From assembly GCA_017590115.1 (NCBI GenBank), contig JAGGNK010006571.1, positions 496,001 to 560,000 on the forward strand: DNA of 64,000 nucleotides, written 5' to 3'. This stretch comes from Montifringilla adamsi. Taxonomy: Eukaryota; Chordata; Aves; Passeriformes; Passeridae. The translations under genes were made by a program, and so were the position numbers. Each line of letters begins with the position of its first letter. The stretch's first letter is position 1. Shown in pieces: positions 47,215 through 59,859 of this stretch. Under the pieces are notes generated by a model. The model made no database searches, was not told the origin of the DNA, and was given only the letters and a program-made list of their open reading frames with translations.

Positions 47215-48636
47215 CTGGGCAGGGAGAGAGAAAGGCACGATGGCACACATGGGCACCTCAGTTGCCCTGTGAGATGGGCTCTCACCTCAGTGCTCTGCAC
47301 TGGGAAAGACCTTCGCATTTCTCGCCTTGCAAGCCTAAGGCTGCTTCAGTGCTGCAGACCCCAGATCCAGAGCCATTGCCTTTATCTCCCTCCCTCTGAC
47401 CCAGCCAGCCTCCAGAGGGGCCAAATGCTACAGCCCAGTCCCCATGGCATTGCAGTAACACTCACGCGGGGTTTGATGATAGAGATGAGGTCTTTGTGCA
47501 ACGCTGGTTCATAGAGGAAGCCATAGTATTGGCTGGACTCAATGGCAATTCCGAACATGCCGATGATGGCAGGGTGGGTGGCGAGGGACAGTGCAACACA
47601 ATACTCATACAGGAATGTGTGCAGCTTTGTACTGGCTTTGGGTAGCAGCTTGAGAGCCATAGGAGTCCCTGGGGATGGGAAGAGTGGGTTTGAGTCCTCT
47701 GGAAGTCACACTGAGGCAAGACAGAGCAGCCACAGATCCAGGCAGCCACAGCTGCAGGGAGGTCTCTAGTCCAAAGTTTGTGTGGGTATACCCTGTGGAC
47801 ACCAGGTTTGGGAACAGGCACTGCTTCTGGTGTGAGTTTTGAGTCCTGAGCATGCACAGGAGCCCTGGCAGAGTAGAGACATTCAGGACACTTGGGCCCA
47901 TCAGTCTGAGCTGGGACTACTGGGGAAGAGCAGTGTCAGGGCACTCATATGGCCAACCCAGGATGTTCAATCACACCCTCTGTCCATGGGCCTTAGGGCA
48001 CCACTTCAGATCAGGCTTGTGACTCCTTGATTGAGCCCTGTAGTGGGACTGCTGTTTCCATCTATATCACACGCATGTTGGTGTGTATCTGTGGACTCTC
48101 TTGATTCTGATTTGTGGATTAACTTCCCAGCTTGACCTTGGACCTGTCTTATCACTTTAATCTTACTGGATGTTCTGGGCTGCCCCCTGGCATCACCTGG
48201 ACACTGGCTGGATGTAATGGGATGATCCCTAGCTGGGGAGGTCCCCATCCTGTTGGTCTCCCTGGGAATCCTCCCTGCTATGCCTGGTGTCTGTCCCCAA
48301 CGTGCCACCAGCCCACCCCATGCCCCGTGCCCTGGTGAGAGGAGAGGAGACAAGGCACAGTAGTTCACAGTAGTTCACCATGCCCCGTGCCCTGGTGAGA
48401 GGAGAGGAGACAAGGCACAGTAGTTCACAGGGCACAGTCAGTTCCTTACCTCTCTGCCTGTGGGTCACTAGCATCACATGGCCATACTTGCCCCTGCCCA
48501 GCTCCCGAACAACCTCATAGTGCTCAGCCACCTCGGCGCGCACCAGGCTCTGAGCAGTGATCTCCAGGAGCTCCTCTAGCTTGGTTGGTGCTGCTCTCTC
48601 TGGCACTGCTGTGGTCACAGCTGAACTCTCGGCCAT
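46645..48636 (-). CDS. SBK-family serine/threonine protein kinase (3 coding exons, 319 aa)
   Basis: An SH3-domain-binding-kinase (SBK1/2/3) family member, closest in feel to SBK2-type proteins; which paralogue is not settled. Exons 48636-48450, 47668-47466 and 47214-46645 join in frame (960 bp, 319 aa, shorter than the 348-424 aa of human SBKs). Seen: glycine loop LGRGKYGHV (46-54), ATP-binding Lys69 in MALKLL, helix-C Glu84, catalytic loop YRDIKPEN (159-166), DFG 181-183, PYTAPE 200-205 and [20 protein letters not shown]. The usual HRD histidine is Tyr here; the catalytic Asp161, Lys163 and Asn166 remain, so activity is expected. There is no SH3-binding Pro-rich tail like that of SBK1. The start is the ATG at 48636, preceded by a plausible splice acceptor, which suggests a 5' UTR exon further away. 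Substrate unknown. Confidence 0.87.
47466..47668 (-). CDS. SBK-family kinase coding exon 2
   Basis: Two bases completing Gly63, then 67 codons (TPMALKLLPKASTKL to SIIKPR) with the ATP-binding Lys and helix C. The acceptor is TCCCCAG and the donor GTGAGT. Confidence 0.87.
48316..48430. repeat. Tandem duplication, 60-bp period, in kinase intron 1
   Basis: The segment 'ccatgccccgtgccctggtg' to 'cacagtagttcaca' occurs twice, exactly 60 bp apart and essentially identical. It ends about 20 bp inside the intron from the exon 1 donor. Confidence 0.9.
48450..48636 (-). CDS. SBK-family kinase coding exon 1
   Basis: Encodes MAESSAVTTAVPER to VTHRQR plus one base of Gly63, then a GTAAGG donor. Holds the glycine-rich loop. 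Bases just upstream of the ATG (minus strand) read TTCCCACAG, an acceptor-like sequence 10 bp before the start. Confidence 0.85.
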
Positions 48637-49409
48637 CGCTGGGTGCTGTGGGAACACCACAGCCAGAATCAGGAACATCACAGCACGCACAGAGAAAGCC
48701 AGATCAAACATGCAACACAAACCACACCATGGCAGGGCATATTTCTGCCACTTGGAGCCTGAGAACTCTTGCTGCTGTGCTAGAATTGAATTTGCATTTT
48801 TATACAGCACATCTCTGGCACAGCCCCTCATCATAGAAAAGTCTCTGTATTGAAGGGAACCTCCTCCAGCCCCCTAATCCTTTTGCCTAATATTAGACAA
48901 CAGGCAAAACATTAGCAGAGTGCCAGATTTTCAAGTGTGACCCAGTCACCTGCCCTTGCTCTCCTTAGCCTAGTGCAGCAAGACCTCATCTCTCTACTCA
49001 GAATTCCACCTCTACTGCTTACTGGAGAAAGTCCTTGAGCTGGCAGATGAGACAGACCTGTCCCTTAGGCACAGGCACACCTAGCATGTGACAAAATGCA
49101 GAGTGCGCCGAGGAAGCCAAAGGGAGCTCAGTACCTCACATGCCTGATGACATTTCTGACCAAAAGTCACGCACCTGTGCAGCCAAGTAACTTATACAGG
49201 AAGTAACCTAGGACATCAATGGCATTTTGAGCTACAGCCAGCTGCTTCAGACCCATTTCAGAGAAGTGTTTTTTCACTTTTCCCAGACAGCTACAAGGCA
49301 GCATTTTAAGGCCTCTGTGGCAGCACGCTCTCCCTGTCTACCTCCCTGTGCTCTGAACAAGACACTTTGGGCTTGGGAGTTCTTCCTGGGCTTGGAGAAA
49401 GGTCACAGA

Positions 49410-49862
49410 ACCAGTCACAGGATGGTAAATGCCAGAAGGTACTTCTGGAGACCTCTTACTGCAACATCCTGCTCAGAGGAGGGTTAACTAGATCAGGTTG
49501 TCCAGTGTCCAGCCCAGTTTTAAATACCCATAAGGATGGAGACTCCACAGCTGCTGTGGGTAACCTGTTTCAGTGTCCAATCACCTTTATGATAAAAAAG
49601 ATTTTAACTTATGCTTAAATAGAAATTCTGTTTCAGGCCCACTGCCTCTTGTTCTGTCACTCAGTATCATCTGATACTGTGATACACCTGGTTGTGTGTT
49701 TTTGCAGGTGTTCATATGCATCAATCAGATGATCCTCTCAAACCTTCTGTTCATGAGGCTGATGAAGTCCGAGCTCTGTTAACCTCTCCTCCTATGAGAG
49801 ATACTCCCATATCTTAACTGTCTTCACAGTCTGGATTTGTTCCAGTATGTCCACATCTCTCT
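49410..49862 (-). mobile_element. CR1 LINE fragment (antisense)
   Basis: 'ggatggagactccacagctg', 'ctgttaacctctcctcctat' and 'ttccagtatgtccacatctc' follow in CR1 antisense order. Confidence 0.75.
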
Positions 49863-50927
49863 TCTGCAAAGGAACCTCACTGCTGCTAAATACATCATTC
49901 TTCAAAATAAAGAAATTTGGAAAAAAGGAATCATTTAAACCTGGGAAATCTACAACAAGGCTGGATTTCGACAGGACCCTGGGACTATTTGTGGGGAAGT
50001 TCCTCTTCTCTTCCCTTCCACCTCTCCTAGATTGCATTTCTAAATCTTATCCAGTTCAGAAGTGCCAAGCAATTGGCCCTACTTTTCTGCAAGAGTAGAG
50101 CAATAAAGTGAATGAGCCAGCTTGGAAGAACAGATCATCCAGAGGATATGGGTAGAGTTTCTTCAGAGCCTGTGACCTGTGGGTCTGATCAGGGCTCCTT
50201 ATGGAGGAAGCCCCAGCTGCAGTCACTCCAGAACAGTTTGCCAACTTTGGCCCTCACTGCCCTTGGAGTCATTAACTACAAGAGAAAGTCCATACTTGAG
50301 AAAATAGCTGACCTTGCCAGGTCTTTCTTTAAGATGCCACTGCAATTAGCTAGAAGGTAAGTGAGGATCAAATTTGGGTCACTGCTGAGTAGAGTGTGCC
50401 TGGGTGCTCTGCAACTACTTGTGATACCTTCTAAAGCATAATTTTCCTTTTGCAGATTGACAAGCACTGCAGAGGAGGTCACCAGGGCCCTGGCCAGAAT
50501 GCATTCACCATTTGGCTGTGCTGTACTGAAGGCAGCAGGCAGAGTCCTATTCAAACCTGTTCTTTCCTCCACTATCCTTTCCATGCTTCATCCCTGCTAG
50601 AGCTCTTGTTTCCAGGCTGCTGACTGTGAGAAATTTTAATTCCTCAAAAGAATCTCTAACTACAGCAGCAAAAAGCTCACACCTTTTACACCATCACGAG
50701 ATATTTCTGAACCACCTGAGAAGCTGAGGGAGATCTAGCTTATGGAGCTACAATGTCTTAGTCCAGGTAATGTTACTCAACCAAATAATATTACCATTAT
50801 AATGGTATACCAAACCACTATAATGTTTTTCAACCAAAATGATTAATATATTTAGTGCAGAAAAACACTTCATACATCAAAAGCCAAAGACAGTGTGATC
50901 TTTGTATAACAGAGACAGTGCTATGAT

Positions 50928-51300
50928 AACAGAATCACAGAGGTGTTTAGGTTGGAAGGGACCTCTTGAGATCATCTAATCCAAGTCCCTGGCTCAAGCT
51001 GCAGCAACTGAAGCAGGTTGTCTAGGAAGGTGTTCAGCCAGGTCTTCAATATCTGAAGATAGATGGAGACTCCCCTCAAAGATCACTGCTTAGAAGATTC
51101 TGGCTCCCTTTTCTTCATTACCCCTCATCAGATATTTATATACACCAATAAGATCCCCTCTGAGCCTTCTCTTTTTCAAGCTGAAGAGTTTCAGCTGTTT
51201 CAGCCTCTTCTCATATCAAAGATACTCTATTAAAAATGGCCTTGAGCATGGTATGGCATGTGGGGTCCACTTTCTTGTCTGACCTTCTACAGGGCCTTAA
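50928..51300 (-). mobile_element. CR1 LINE fragment (antisense)
   Basis: 'cagaatcacagaggtgttta' then 'ggttggaagggacctcttga' is a CR1 3' terminus reversed; the remainder continues through 'agatggagactcccctcaaa' to 'ttctcatatcaaagatactc'. Confidence 0.85.
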
Positions 51301-54129
51301 CACAAACCAAATAACAAATAGCATCTGGGGCATCTCTTTCCAAAAGTCATTCAGGCTTGATCCAAAGACAGTGGGTCAATTATAAATGCCAGTGTGAACA
51401 TTCTTGCTGTTAGGTTTTCATATGCTAACCTAATGTGAATTTACTTAACCTGCTGCTGAAGTTTCTCAGATAGAGAAATGAGGTTTCCAATACCTGTTAA
51501 ATTTCTCCAGACTCTTGCAGGGTTTATATGCACTGTGGTCAGAGGTATGACCACAGGCTATGAGAACATATTTTCAATTAATTAGGTTGTGTAAAAGTAT
51601 TAGGCTGAAGCTCAGGCTATGCATTTAACTGATGCTTTACTTAAGCTTCACAAAGCATCTGTCACACCGTGCTTCTGTAGTGCTTGCATCAGTTAGTTGA
51701 AAAACAGATGTGATGCTGTCACAAAATGTGGTCACATTTTGAACTGAGAATACGCATCTCTATGCTCTCTGATCAATACACCTCTAGTCTTCTTATTGAT
51801 TCAATGCCTTCAAATAACCTTTCTGTCTAATCATCAAACCAAGCTCTCAGATTGTCCAGCTCTCAGATCTGTTTCACGGCTCTTTTTTAAAGCCTCATCA
51901 TTTTTCTCCCCCCATCCCACACACTTAAACCCTGAGTGTCTTGGGCAGAATGCCTCCTGTCACACATTCAGCTAGAATTCCCCCCTGTCTCATGCTGTGG
52001 CCTCAAGATCTCTTTTTGAAGGAATGACACACAGGCTGCACTACCTTATATATCCATTATGAGTCCAGAGTTTCTCCAAATTACTGGGGAATGCTGGGGA
52101 AGAAATTAACTTCCTCTTCATGTCCCTTTATGGGTGCTGCCTAACTGGTTTCTATATGAGTATTTTTGCACCATGTTTAGGAAAGCACATTTTTCTCAAA
52201 TGTATTTAGTGTACCAAGTAATTCAGATCACTTCACCCAGTTGCTATCACACTTCTGCTTAGGGGCTGTGTAAGGACCCCGCCTGCAGGTCCCTCCCACC
52301 AACCTCTAAATTGCTGGTTTGAAGCAGTTCTCATCCTGGTATTGGTTCATATAGCACCTGCCAGAAATGTCCCATTCACTGGTCATTTCCTGAAAGTTAT
52401 CTGTACAAATTCATCCTGGCATTGGTCTAAACCAAGAAGAAACATATTTTTAATTAATTATTTAAAAGCCCAGTATACAGTGGAAAACACCATATTTTAT
52501 TGCTGTTCTCACCCTACACAATTAATTTTTTTCAATGCTAACTCTGTCATAATACTTTCACCTTTGTCAATGGTCTAGAAGAAAACACTGAAATCATCCA
52601 GAAAAATATTCGCAAATGGCACAAAAAGGGTTTGGGTAGACAATGTGTTGCTTGGTAAAACTAGTGCATGCACATACACAGATACAAAAACATTCCAAAT
52701 GACCAAAGAAGTCAAAGAAGTCAGGATTTTAGTCTGGCACTGGATGGGTGACAGGGAAAAAGAAAAAAAAAAGTCTTATTAATCGGACACATCCAGGTTC
52801 TTCATGCTGCTTAATGGGCACTATGTAGATCCAGAAATATATATTTGGTATAGCCTCACCGCCTTTGCAGGCCTTAAGACATTGGATGATATAGAATTGC
52901 AGGAGAAGTAATCTACAGTGATATAGTTACACATCTTAGTGCTACAGATACAAGTCTAAGAGCATAGCAAGAGCAGAACAAGGGTTACTGATGCTACAGA
53001 TTCCACTTTTGCATTCACTCTGCTAAAGAGAACACCTGAAAAGATTCAGATGCAGGAAACATCAGCAGTAAGAGGCAAACTAACATTTTCCAGATGCTAA
53101 ATTAAGAAAGTAAGCTTCACTGTAAACAAAACAAAACAAACAAGAAAAAAAAAAATAGAGACAGCTGTTCAGTTTCACGTAGGCTGAGATGATTGTAACA
53201 AAAGAAGAGATCTCTTCTGAGGCAATGTGCCTCTTACAGTGAACTCTAGTTTTTGCAGAGGTTCCTACATACAGATGCAATGAGACAGTCTGAAATTTAA
53301 TCTCCAAAAATCAGCTGAGTTAGGGAAGCTGTATTTCTGAAGAGCTGGCCACCTGTTAACAGCTTCTGCACTACAAATGAGAATATCACATACCAGTGGA
53401 ATTTGTATTTTTATAATAAATTTATTTTTCTGTTTGGTCTGCTTTGTATTCTTCTTTAACAATCTTTTTATGATGCTTCTTGAAATGCTAAAAATATATT
53501 GATATGAAGAAAGCCTGGGTAAATTTCCTGAACTCTTCTGGAGGCTTATAGATCAACAGAACCAGTTACTGGATGTTTTTTACCTTTTTAATGATATCAG
53601 TGAGCCCACAGTTCAGCAAGCTACCTCTGGTGTCCCCAGTCTGACAGAAAAAGGACAAGAGAACGTCATGACAATGGCAAGAGGGCTGAAAATTACAGGG
53701 TAAACTTACAGGGGCGCTGTCTTCATTGCTTATCAAACAGACAGTGAAGTTACTGTCTCATCTGTATACACTTTTCTGAGTACTGGAGTTTCACTAGAAA
53801 GGGCTCTCCCAGTTAGGTAAAAGTATTATAATAAAACCAATAGGTGAAGCTGAAGTAAGGCCATTTCAGACCTCCGCTGTGGTGCAGATTCTGTGAAGAA
53901 GGATATTTGCCCCTAAAAATCTCATCAAACATTGTGGAAGAATATCCTTCCATTTTCATAACTTTTGGTTCAAGAATGGCATCCTTTTTTTCCCCCTAAA
54001 AGGTCCGCTCTGGTGCAAACCATGTTTAATACAACTAGGGATAAGAACAGATTACCACAACGTTTGCTTGTGGCCTTATTGCTGGTAGATTTATGAGCTT
54101 CTTTCTAAAACTGGTCAGCAGGCCAGTGC
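51301..54129. other. Non-coding DNA, possibly kinase 5' intron
   Basis: No exon recognised. If the CpG island at 54.1-54.7 kb is the kinase promoter, this is part of its first intron. Confidence 0.45.
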
Positions 54130-54730
54130 TTAATCTCGCTGCAGAGAGTGGCATGGCTGTGCCGGTAGCAGAGCTGCGCTCCGGGCACAGACACCCAGGA
54201 GTCTCCCGGGAGAGCCCCGTAAGCCGCTCCGCGGCCCGCAGCACACCGCAGCCTCCGCACCGCAGCCTCCTCGGACAGAAACCGGCAGCAATCGCACTGG
54301 GACCAAGCCACATCACACCTTTCTCCCACCATCCCACCGAACACAAGTGGACACAAAGCGACCTTCCATGGCAAAGCCACCAACGAGCTCTCCATCTCTG
54401 GGGGAAGTGGGTGCGCTCCGCATTGTGCCGGCACACCACGCTCGAGCCTCCAAAACCAGTCTGAGAGGGGTGCGTGCCCCTTTACATGCCTGTCCAGTGT
54501 CTTCCATCCTGCCACTGCTGTAACTTCCCTTCCCACTCTCCCTTCCGCCTGTACTAAGCCTCTCACCTTCTCCAGCAGCGCAGGACAGCCAGCCAGCCGC
54601 GACTGCCTCGCTCCCCTCGCCGCAGCCGCCGGGCTCAGCCTGCGCCAGCAGCCGCAGGGGGCTGCCAGGAGCTGCGGGGCTCAGCGTGACGCTCCGCCCC
54701 GTCCCCATGGCTCTGGGCCTGGGGGCACAC
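54130..54730. promoter_or_regulatory. Second CpG island, possible promoter and 5' UTR exon of the kinase gene
   Basis: Isolated stretch dense in CpG and GC boxes (for example GGGGCGGAGC on the minus strand) in an otherwise CpG-poor region. On the minus strand a strong donor context GAGAAG|GTGAGAGG has its intron start at 54566. Overlapping ORFs on both strands look like by-products of composition. Assignment to the kinase 6 kb away is inference; an unrelated lncRNA is possible. Confidence 0.6.
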
Positions 54731-54739
54731 TGCCTCCCT

Positions 54740-57700
54740 GCTGAAGGTGACCTCCGGGAGGGAAGAAAGAGGGGGAAAGGGAGAAGGAAAGGACTATCCC
54801 TCTACCCTCTTAATGGAGGGGGATGTGTTTCAGGAGTCGGGGTGGGATTGTTTCTGCTCTAGCCATAGCCTTATAAACCCCCAGGGATCCACTGGCAGAC
54901 CCACCTTGTTCAGTCCTTCGCTGCAGCTTGAGCTCTCATTACAGCTGATGGAGCAAAGCAGCTCTCTGGGCTGGAGCAAGGTCCTTGCTCCAGGGCTGTG
55001 CCAAGTAGGAGTGTGTTCCTGATGGCAGGGATCAGAACGACCATGGGCTGCCAGTGCTTGTCCTTGGCTACCAAAAGTGCCCATGCCAGTGAGCATCAGA
55101 GATCAGGCACAAACCATGGCTGGCTCAAGGACCCCTCTTGGGGCCCAGTGGGTCAGGGTCCTCACACACACCCGTACTGCAGAGCATGGTGGTGAAACTG
55201 AAATTATTAATGATAACTGTGATGAGTTGTGAATATTTTACCTATTCTCAGTACCTGCCCCCAGAGCATACTCCTGTGCCAAGGTCTTCCTTCTGTCACT
55301 TGAGCATGGAGATGAAAACAGCCCCTGGATGCATGGACACCATGCAGGCCCTACATCTTGGCTCTTTTTTTTCCTCAACACTGATTTTTTTTTTTTTTTT
55401 TTTTAAGGAAGTGGATCAGTTTGTGTATCTGTCAGCAGCTGTGACATGGGTGTGTCACAGCACTGGCCTCCCTGTTCCCTAGAGCCAGAGCCATGATGGG
55501 CACTTGTAGTGATGAGCCTTGGTACTCTCTGGGGTCAGAGAATTGGAAGGAGGGCTGGGAGAGGTGAAAGACCGCCTAAGAGAAAAGAGTAGCCCCCATA
55601 AACATAAATACTATGGGTCTCCAGCACAGGACTGAAACTTCTCACCTGACCTCACTCAGAAGGGAGAATAATTATGCCAAGGGCTTGTCACGCAGTGCTC
55701 TGTCCTCACAGAGGGGCAACAAGGTGATGCACTCAACTGCTGGCACAGGCCTGTGAATACCCAGTCTGCTACCACTCAGAGGTGGTGCAAATCAGAGGGC
55801 AAGAGGAGTAGCACAGTCAGGCTTCCAGCTGTCCCTGTGCTTCTGGATAAGAGGTGGGGAGTGAGATTGTTTTGCTGGTGACCTAAAGGTCTTTTGCCAT
55901 TCAAGGCTGTGCCTTCACATTCTGAAAGGTGTGATTGGGAACAGCCTTCAATGTGCAAAGTCCCTACAGGCAGGAACATTATAGCTAGGGGTGATGTGAG
56001 TGTACCAAAGAAACCTATCCAGTATCCAAGAACTCAGCACTGGGATAAATAGCGTAGTGTAACCACTGCTCTCCAGGAACAGGGACCCTGTATAATCTCA
56101 TCTTCTGGTGGAAAGTGTGAGACTGTTGCCTCTACTTGAGAGACAAGTCAGAACTGAAAAATGTCTCTGGGGACTTGCTATAATTTACAGTAACAACGCA
56201 GTGCTGGGAAAGCTGCCCAGGCTCCCTGACTCCCCCAGTCCCTCTCTCCTTCTCTCCAATCACTATCTTAAACATGCTCTCAGATATAGGAACAAAATAC
56301 AGCAGTCTTCCTTAATTTTCCAGTTTATTTTTTGAGAGACAGAATCCCTACATTATCTATTCCTATTGAGATGGGCACCTGCTGAGGGGTTTGGTTCAGG
56401 GAAGAGACCTCTTTCACAGCCTTACCTGGAGTGCACTGACAAGTAGCAATCCCACTGAGGGCTTGCTCCTGACCTGCCATTCATCCACAGGGCTTGTCCT
56501 GCATTCCTCATTAGCAGGGAATATGTCACGTACTGTGTATCACATGCATGTTTGAGAATCCCTGACCTCCACTCCCTGAGCACTGGGCACAGGACAGCTG
56601 TTGGAGGCCCCAGAGCTGCTGCACTGCAAATCAAGTCCACGCTGGTGCATTTCAGGACCTCCGTAATTTAACACCTACACCTCTCTCATCCACACTGCAC
56701 ACATTTTGTCCGGCTGGCAAACAAGATGTTGGTCAAAGTCAACACTGGCAGAATATGGACACATGATGTAACCAAAACTGCCTTAGTGTCTTGGAAAGTC
56801 TGGTCCCAGGCTGTGGAGGAGATAGAGCTAGGAAGGATAGGGGGTTGTGGGGAAGGTGGTTTTTGAGGTGTTATTTTACTTCTCATGATCCTGATCTGAT
56901 TTTGTTAGCAAAAAATTCAATTAATAACTCACATTCAATCATGTTTTGTCCATGACAGTATTAGTGAGTGATCTCTCCTGGTCCTTATTTCAATCCACAA
57001 ACGCTTCGTTGTATTTTCTCTCTCCTGTCCAGTGGTGGAGGGGGAGTGATACAGGAGTTTTGGTGGGTGTCTGACATCCAGCCCGGCTCAACTCACTAGA
57101 GTGACACACACAAGCATTGGGGTTGGCCTATGATGTGTAACAAATACTGTATGAAGATGCATCCTTTTCCTCCTCTGAATTATGCCTTGTTTAGCATGAT
57201 GAATATTCTGTCCCCTGCACGTCTAGCTCAGAATAGGCAGTACACAGAAAAATAATAGAGCATGAAAATTTCCAAGAGCCAGACATGGCAGCCAGTATCA
57301 CAAAGTCATAGCAGTGGCAACTGGATCAGCTGGACTAAAGTAAGTGCAGTAAAGGGACATAGTCAAGAAGGGCTCTCCTTTTCATTGCTCTTTCTCTCCC
57401 CTTATTGCTCATCCTCAGCATACACACAGCAGGCTGTTTCACTCACATCAGAACAGCAGCAGTTCTTCAAGTACAGGCATACACAGCTCTAAAGGATCAG
57501 GTGTGATCTCCTAATAGAGAGTGCTCTGTAGTCAGATGATGCCAGATGTATGGTTGCAAAGAAATAGTGCCCCTCCAAAGAGAAATCCACCATCTTCCAG
57601 CAAGTACCCTAAGATCCATGGAGGAAACTAGCTCTCCCAACACACTTTCAGCAGGACACTCAGTTTCTCAAGTGCTGGCTTTAGTGTGAACCCTTTTTCA

Positions 57701-59859
57701 CAATGTCCCTGGCTAATGACTCTGATGATTTCCACAGCAGCTGGGTGAGGTCTGTACTCCTGTTTCAGGGTTACCCAGCCCCACACAGCTCTTTAGTTCC
57801 CATTCTATATTATCAGAGGCTCCAAAAGCATTTAGGGGGAAGCAGATTTGATGCCATTTGAACCCAACAGAGTTGGGTTGTGAAGAGTGAAGGTGTGGAG
57901 GCTTATCAGCAGGGGTATGTGTGAGAGAAAGTTGCTGAAATATGAATGTCAGGCTCCTTTATGTAAAGGGACTAAAATGACACTGCTCTTTTAATATAGT
58001 CTATGGCAATGTTCAGTTTCTCTCTGTATTTTCAAACTGACCACAAGCATTTACTCAAAACGTCTGTGAAAGCAGCTTTTCAGAGCAGTCACAATCCCTT
58101 CATTTCCAGCGCTAAATTTTGCTCAGCTTTTTCAGATCCAGTTCTGTGCCTGACGCTGGGGAACCACTCTTTGACTTTCCCCATTGCCCTTCAGCTTCTT
58201 CTGTTAATGATTCTGTGAGCTGCCAACACCTTCCTCCCCTCAGCCTCAGCAGGTAGTCCATTCTGCAGGGTACTACAAGGTGTGGGCTGCCTCCCAGGAG
58301 AGCTGGGGCCCTGAGCTCTCCCTGGCACAGGCAGGGTGCTCAGAGGAGTCCACCAGCTGCACAGACCATTTGTGCTCTGAGGTCATTCAGTGCTACCCCA
58401 TCGCTGTGGAATCTGCTGGCCGCCTTCCTGACAGTGCCGTACAACGTCCCACCTCACTTCCCAGCTAACACAACAGGCACACTGAGCATGGGGCCTGCTC
58501 CCCAGTGCTTCCCAGCTATGTTCGCCATCTTTGTCAAAATCCCTCACACCTGAAACCTCTGGTCACCCACTGAACACCACACCTGCATCAAAGCGTTCTG
58601 CTCAGTCCCTCTTCAACCTACTCCCTTCATGTTGCTGTTGGGTGCATTGGGTGGAGAATGATTGCAAGAGGCAGTGCTAATCCAGTGAATCCATGAGCAT
58701 TGCTCCCAGTGTCTCAGAGCAATGCTGGGGCAGTGCCTTTCCAACCCAGCACAGGGACAGGGATCTACAATAGCTGTATTTTTAACCTTTTCCATCTCTC
58801 CCAGCCTGTCCTCCAGTACTTAAAACAATATAAAATATCCTGTAACCATGGTGTACATCAGCCTTCTCCCTGAAAATTAATGGCTTATTTGTCACCACAG
58901 GTACAGGTAGGACTGTTCAGGAGGCAACTCAGCTTGCAGCTCCCACCCTAGCCTGGTAAGGTGGTGCCACCCCAGGAGGCTGAGTTGGCTGGGGCTCCAG
59001 GTGGCTTAATGACAGACACTGGGAAGGGAAGAGTTGTAGTGAGGTCTTGCAGGAAAAAAGGATAGACTTGTAGAAGAAGAGTGGACTTGGGTGGTGGGGT
59101 ATGTAAAACAACATGTTTTACTGGGAAAGTTTTCTTCTGTCAGGGCAGAGAGATGGGACAACTGCTCCTAAGCATCTGGGATCCAGGAGGCAAGGGAGAA
59201 AAGGCTGGCAGAACAAGGTCTCTCCAGCCAAGTCTTGTCCCAGTTTCCTGCAAGGGGAGAGCAGACAGGCCCAGGGATGGACTGGGTTCAGCTGAGAGTC
59301 CAGATCATCAGGTGAGCTTGTGGTGGCAAAGAAGCAGGTCCAAGGTCCAGGTGAGAAGTTGGTTTGTAGGTTAGTATCATTCCTGGTGGTGGCATTCAGT
59401 GCCAGTCCAGTGATTGCCAGGCCAGGTCAAGCCAGGAAGTCTGTTCAGTTGCCAGGGTCAGATGAACAGTGCATATGGCCATGCATAGCTGGGAAAGATA
59501 GACCACATTACAGCTCAGGCAGGGACTGAAAGCCCAGGGCTGAGGTGAAATGGGGTTCCTGGTCCCATGGGAAGATGTTATGGTGGGAGACCCGGGAGAG
59601 GCTGGTCAGAGCCATCAAAACTTATCATTACCCTTGAAGCAAGGCAAAATGATGGTTCCTGCCTACCTCTCAATTCTTTGGCAGCTTCTTGTCTGCCTCT
59701 AGTAATGGTCTGGAAGGCAAAGGCTCCCATTCCCTGAGGAAGGCTGATCCTACCTCATTTCTACAGCTTCATCTGCACAGAGAAGAAGGCCAGCACCCTG
59801 CAAAACATCTTCCACCAATCAGCTCCTAGGGACCACTGCTGCTGGGACACTGTTCCCAG
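54740..59859. other. Gene-poor DNA, no gene seen
   Basis: Only short frames. A T-run of more than 20 bases lies at about 55383-55404. No conserved exon recognised. Confidence 0.5.

Noticed and set aside
47462..47857. 131-codon frame overlapping kinase exon 2 in another frame
   Set aside because: Shadow of the kinase exon; the kinase frame has all catalytic motifs.
54035..54708. Several overlapping frames of 120-153 codons on both strands
   Set aside because: Same cause: CpG-island composition. No recognisable domain; at most part could be a 5' UTR exon.
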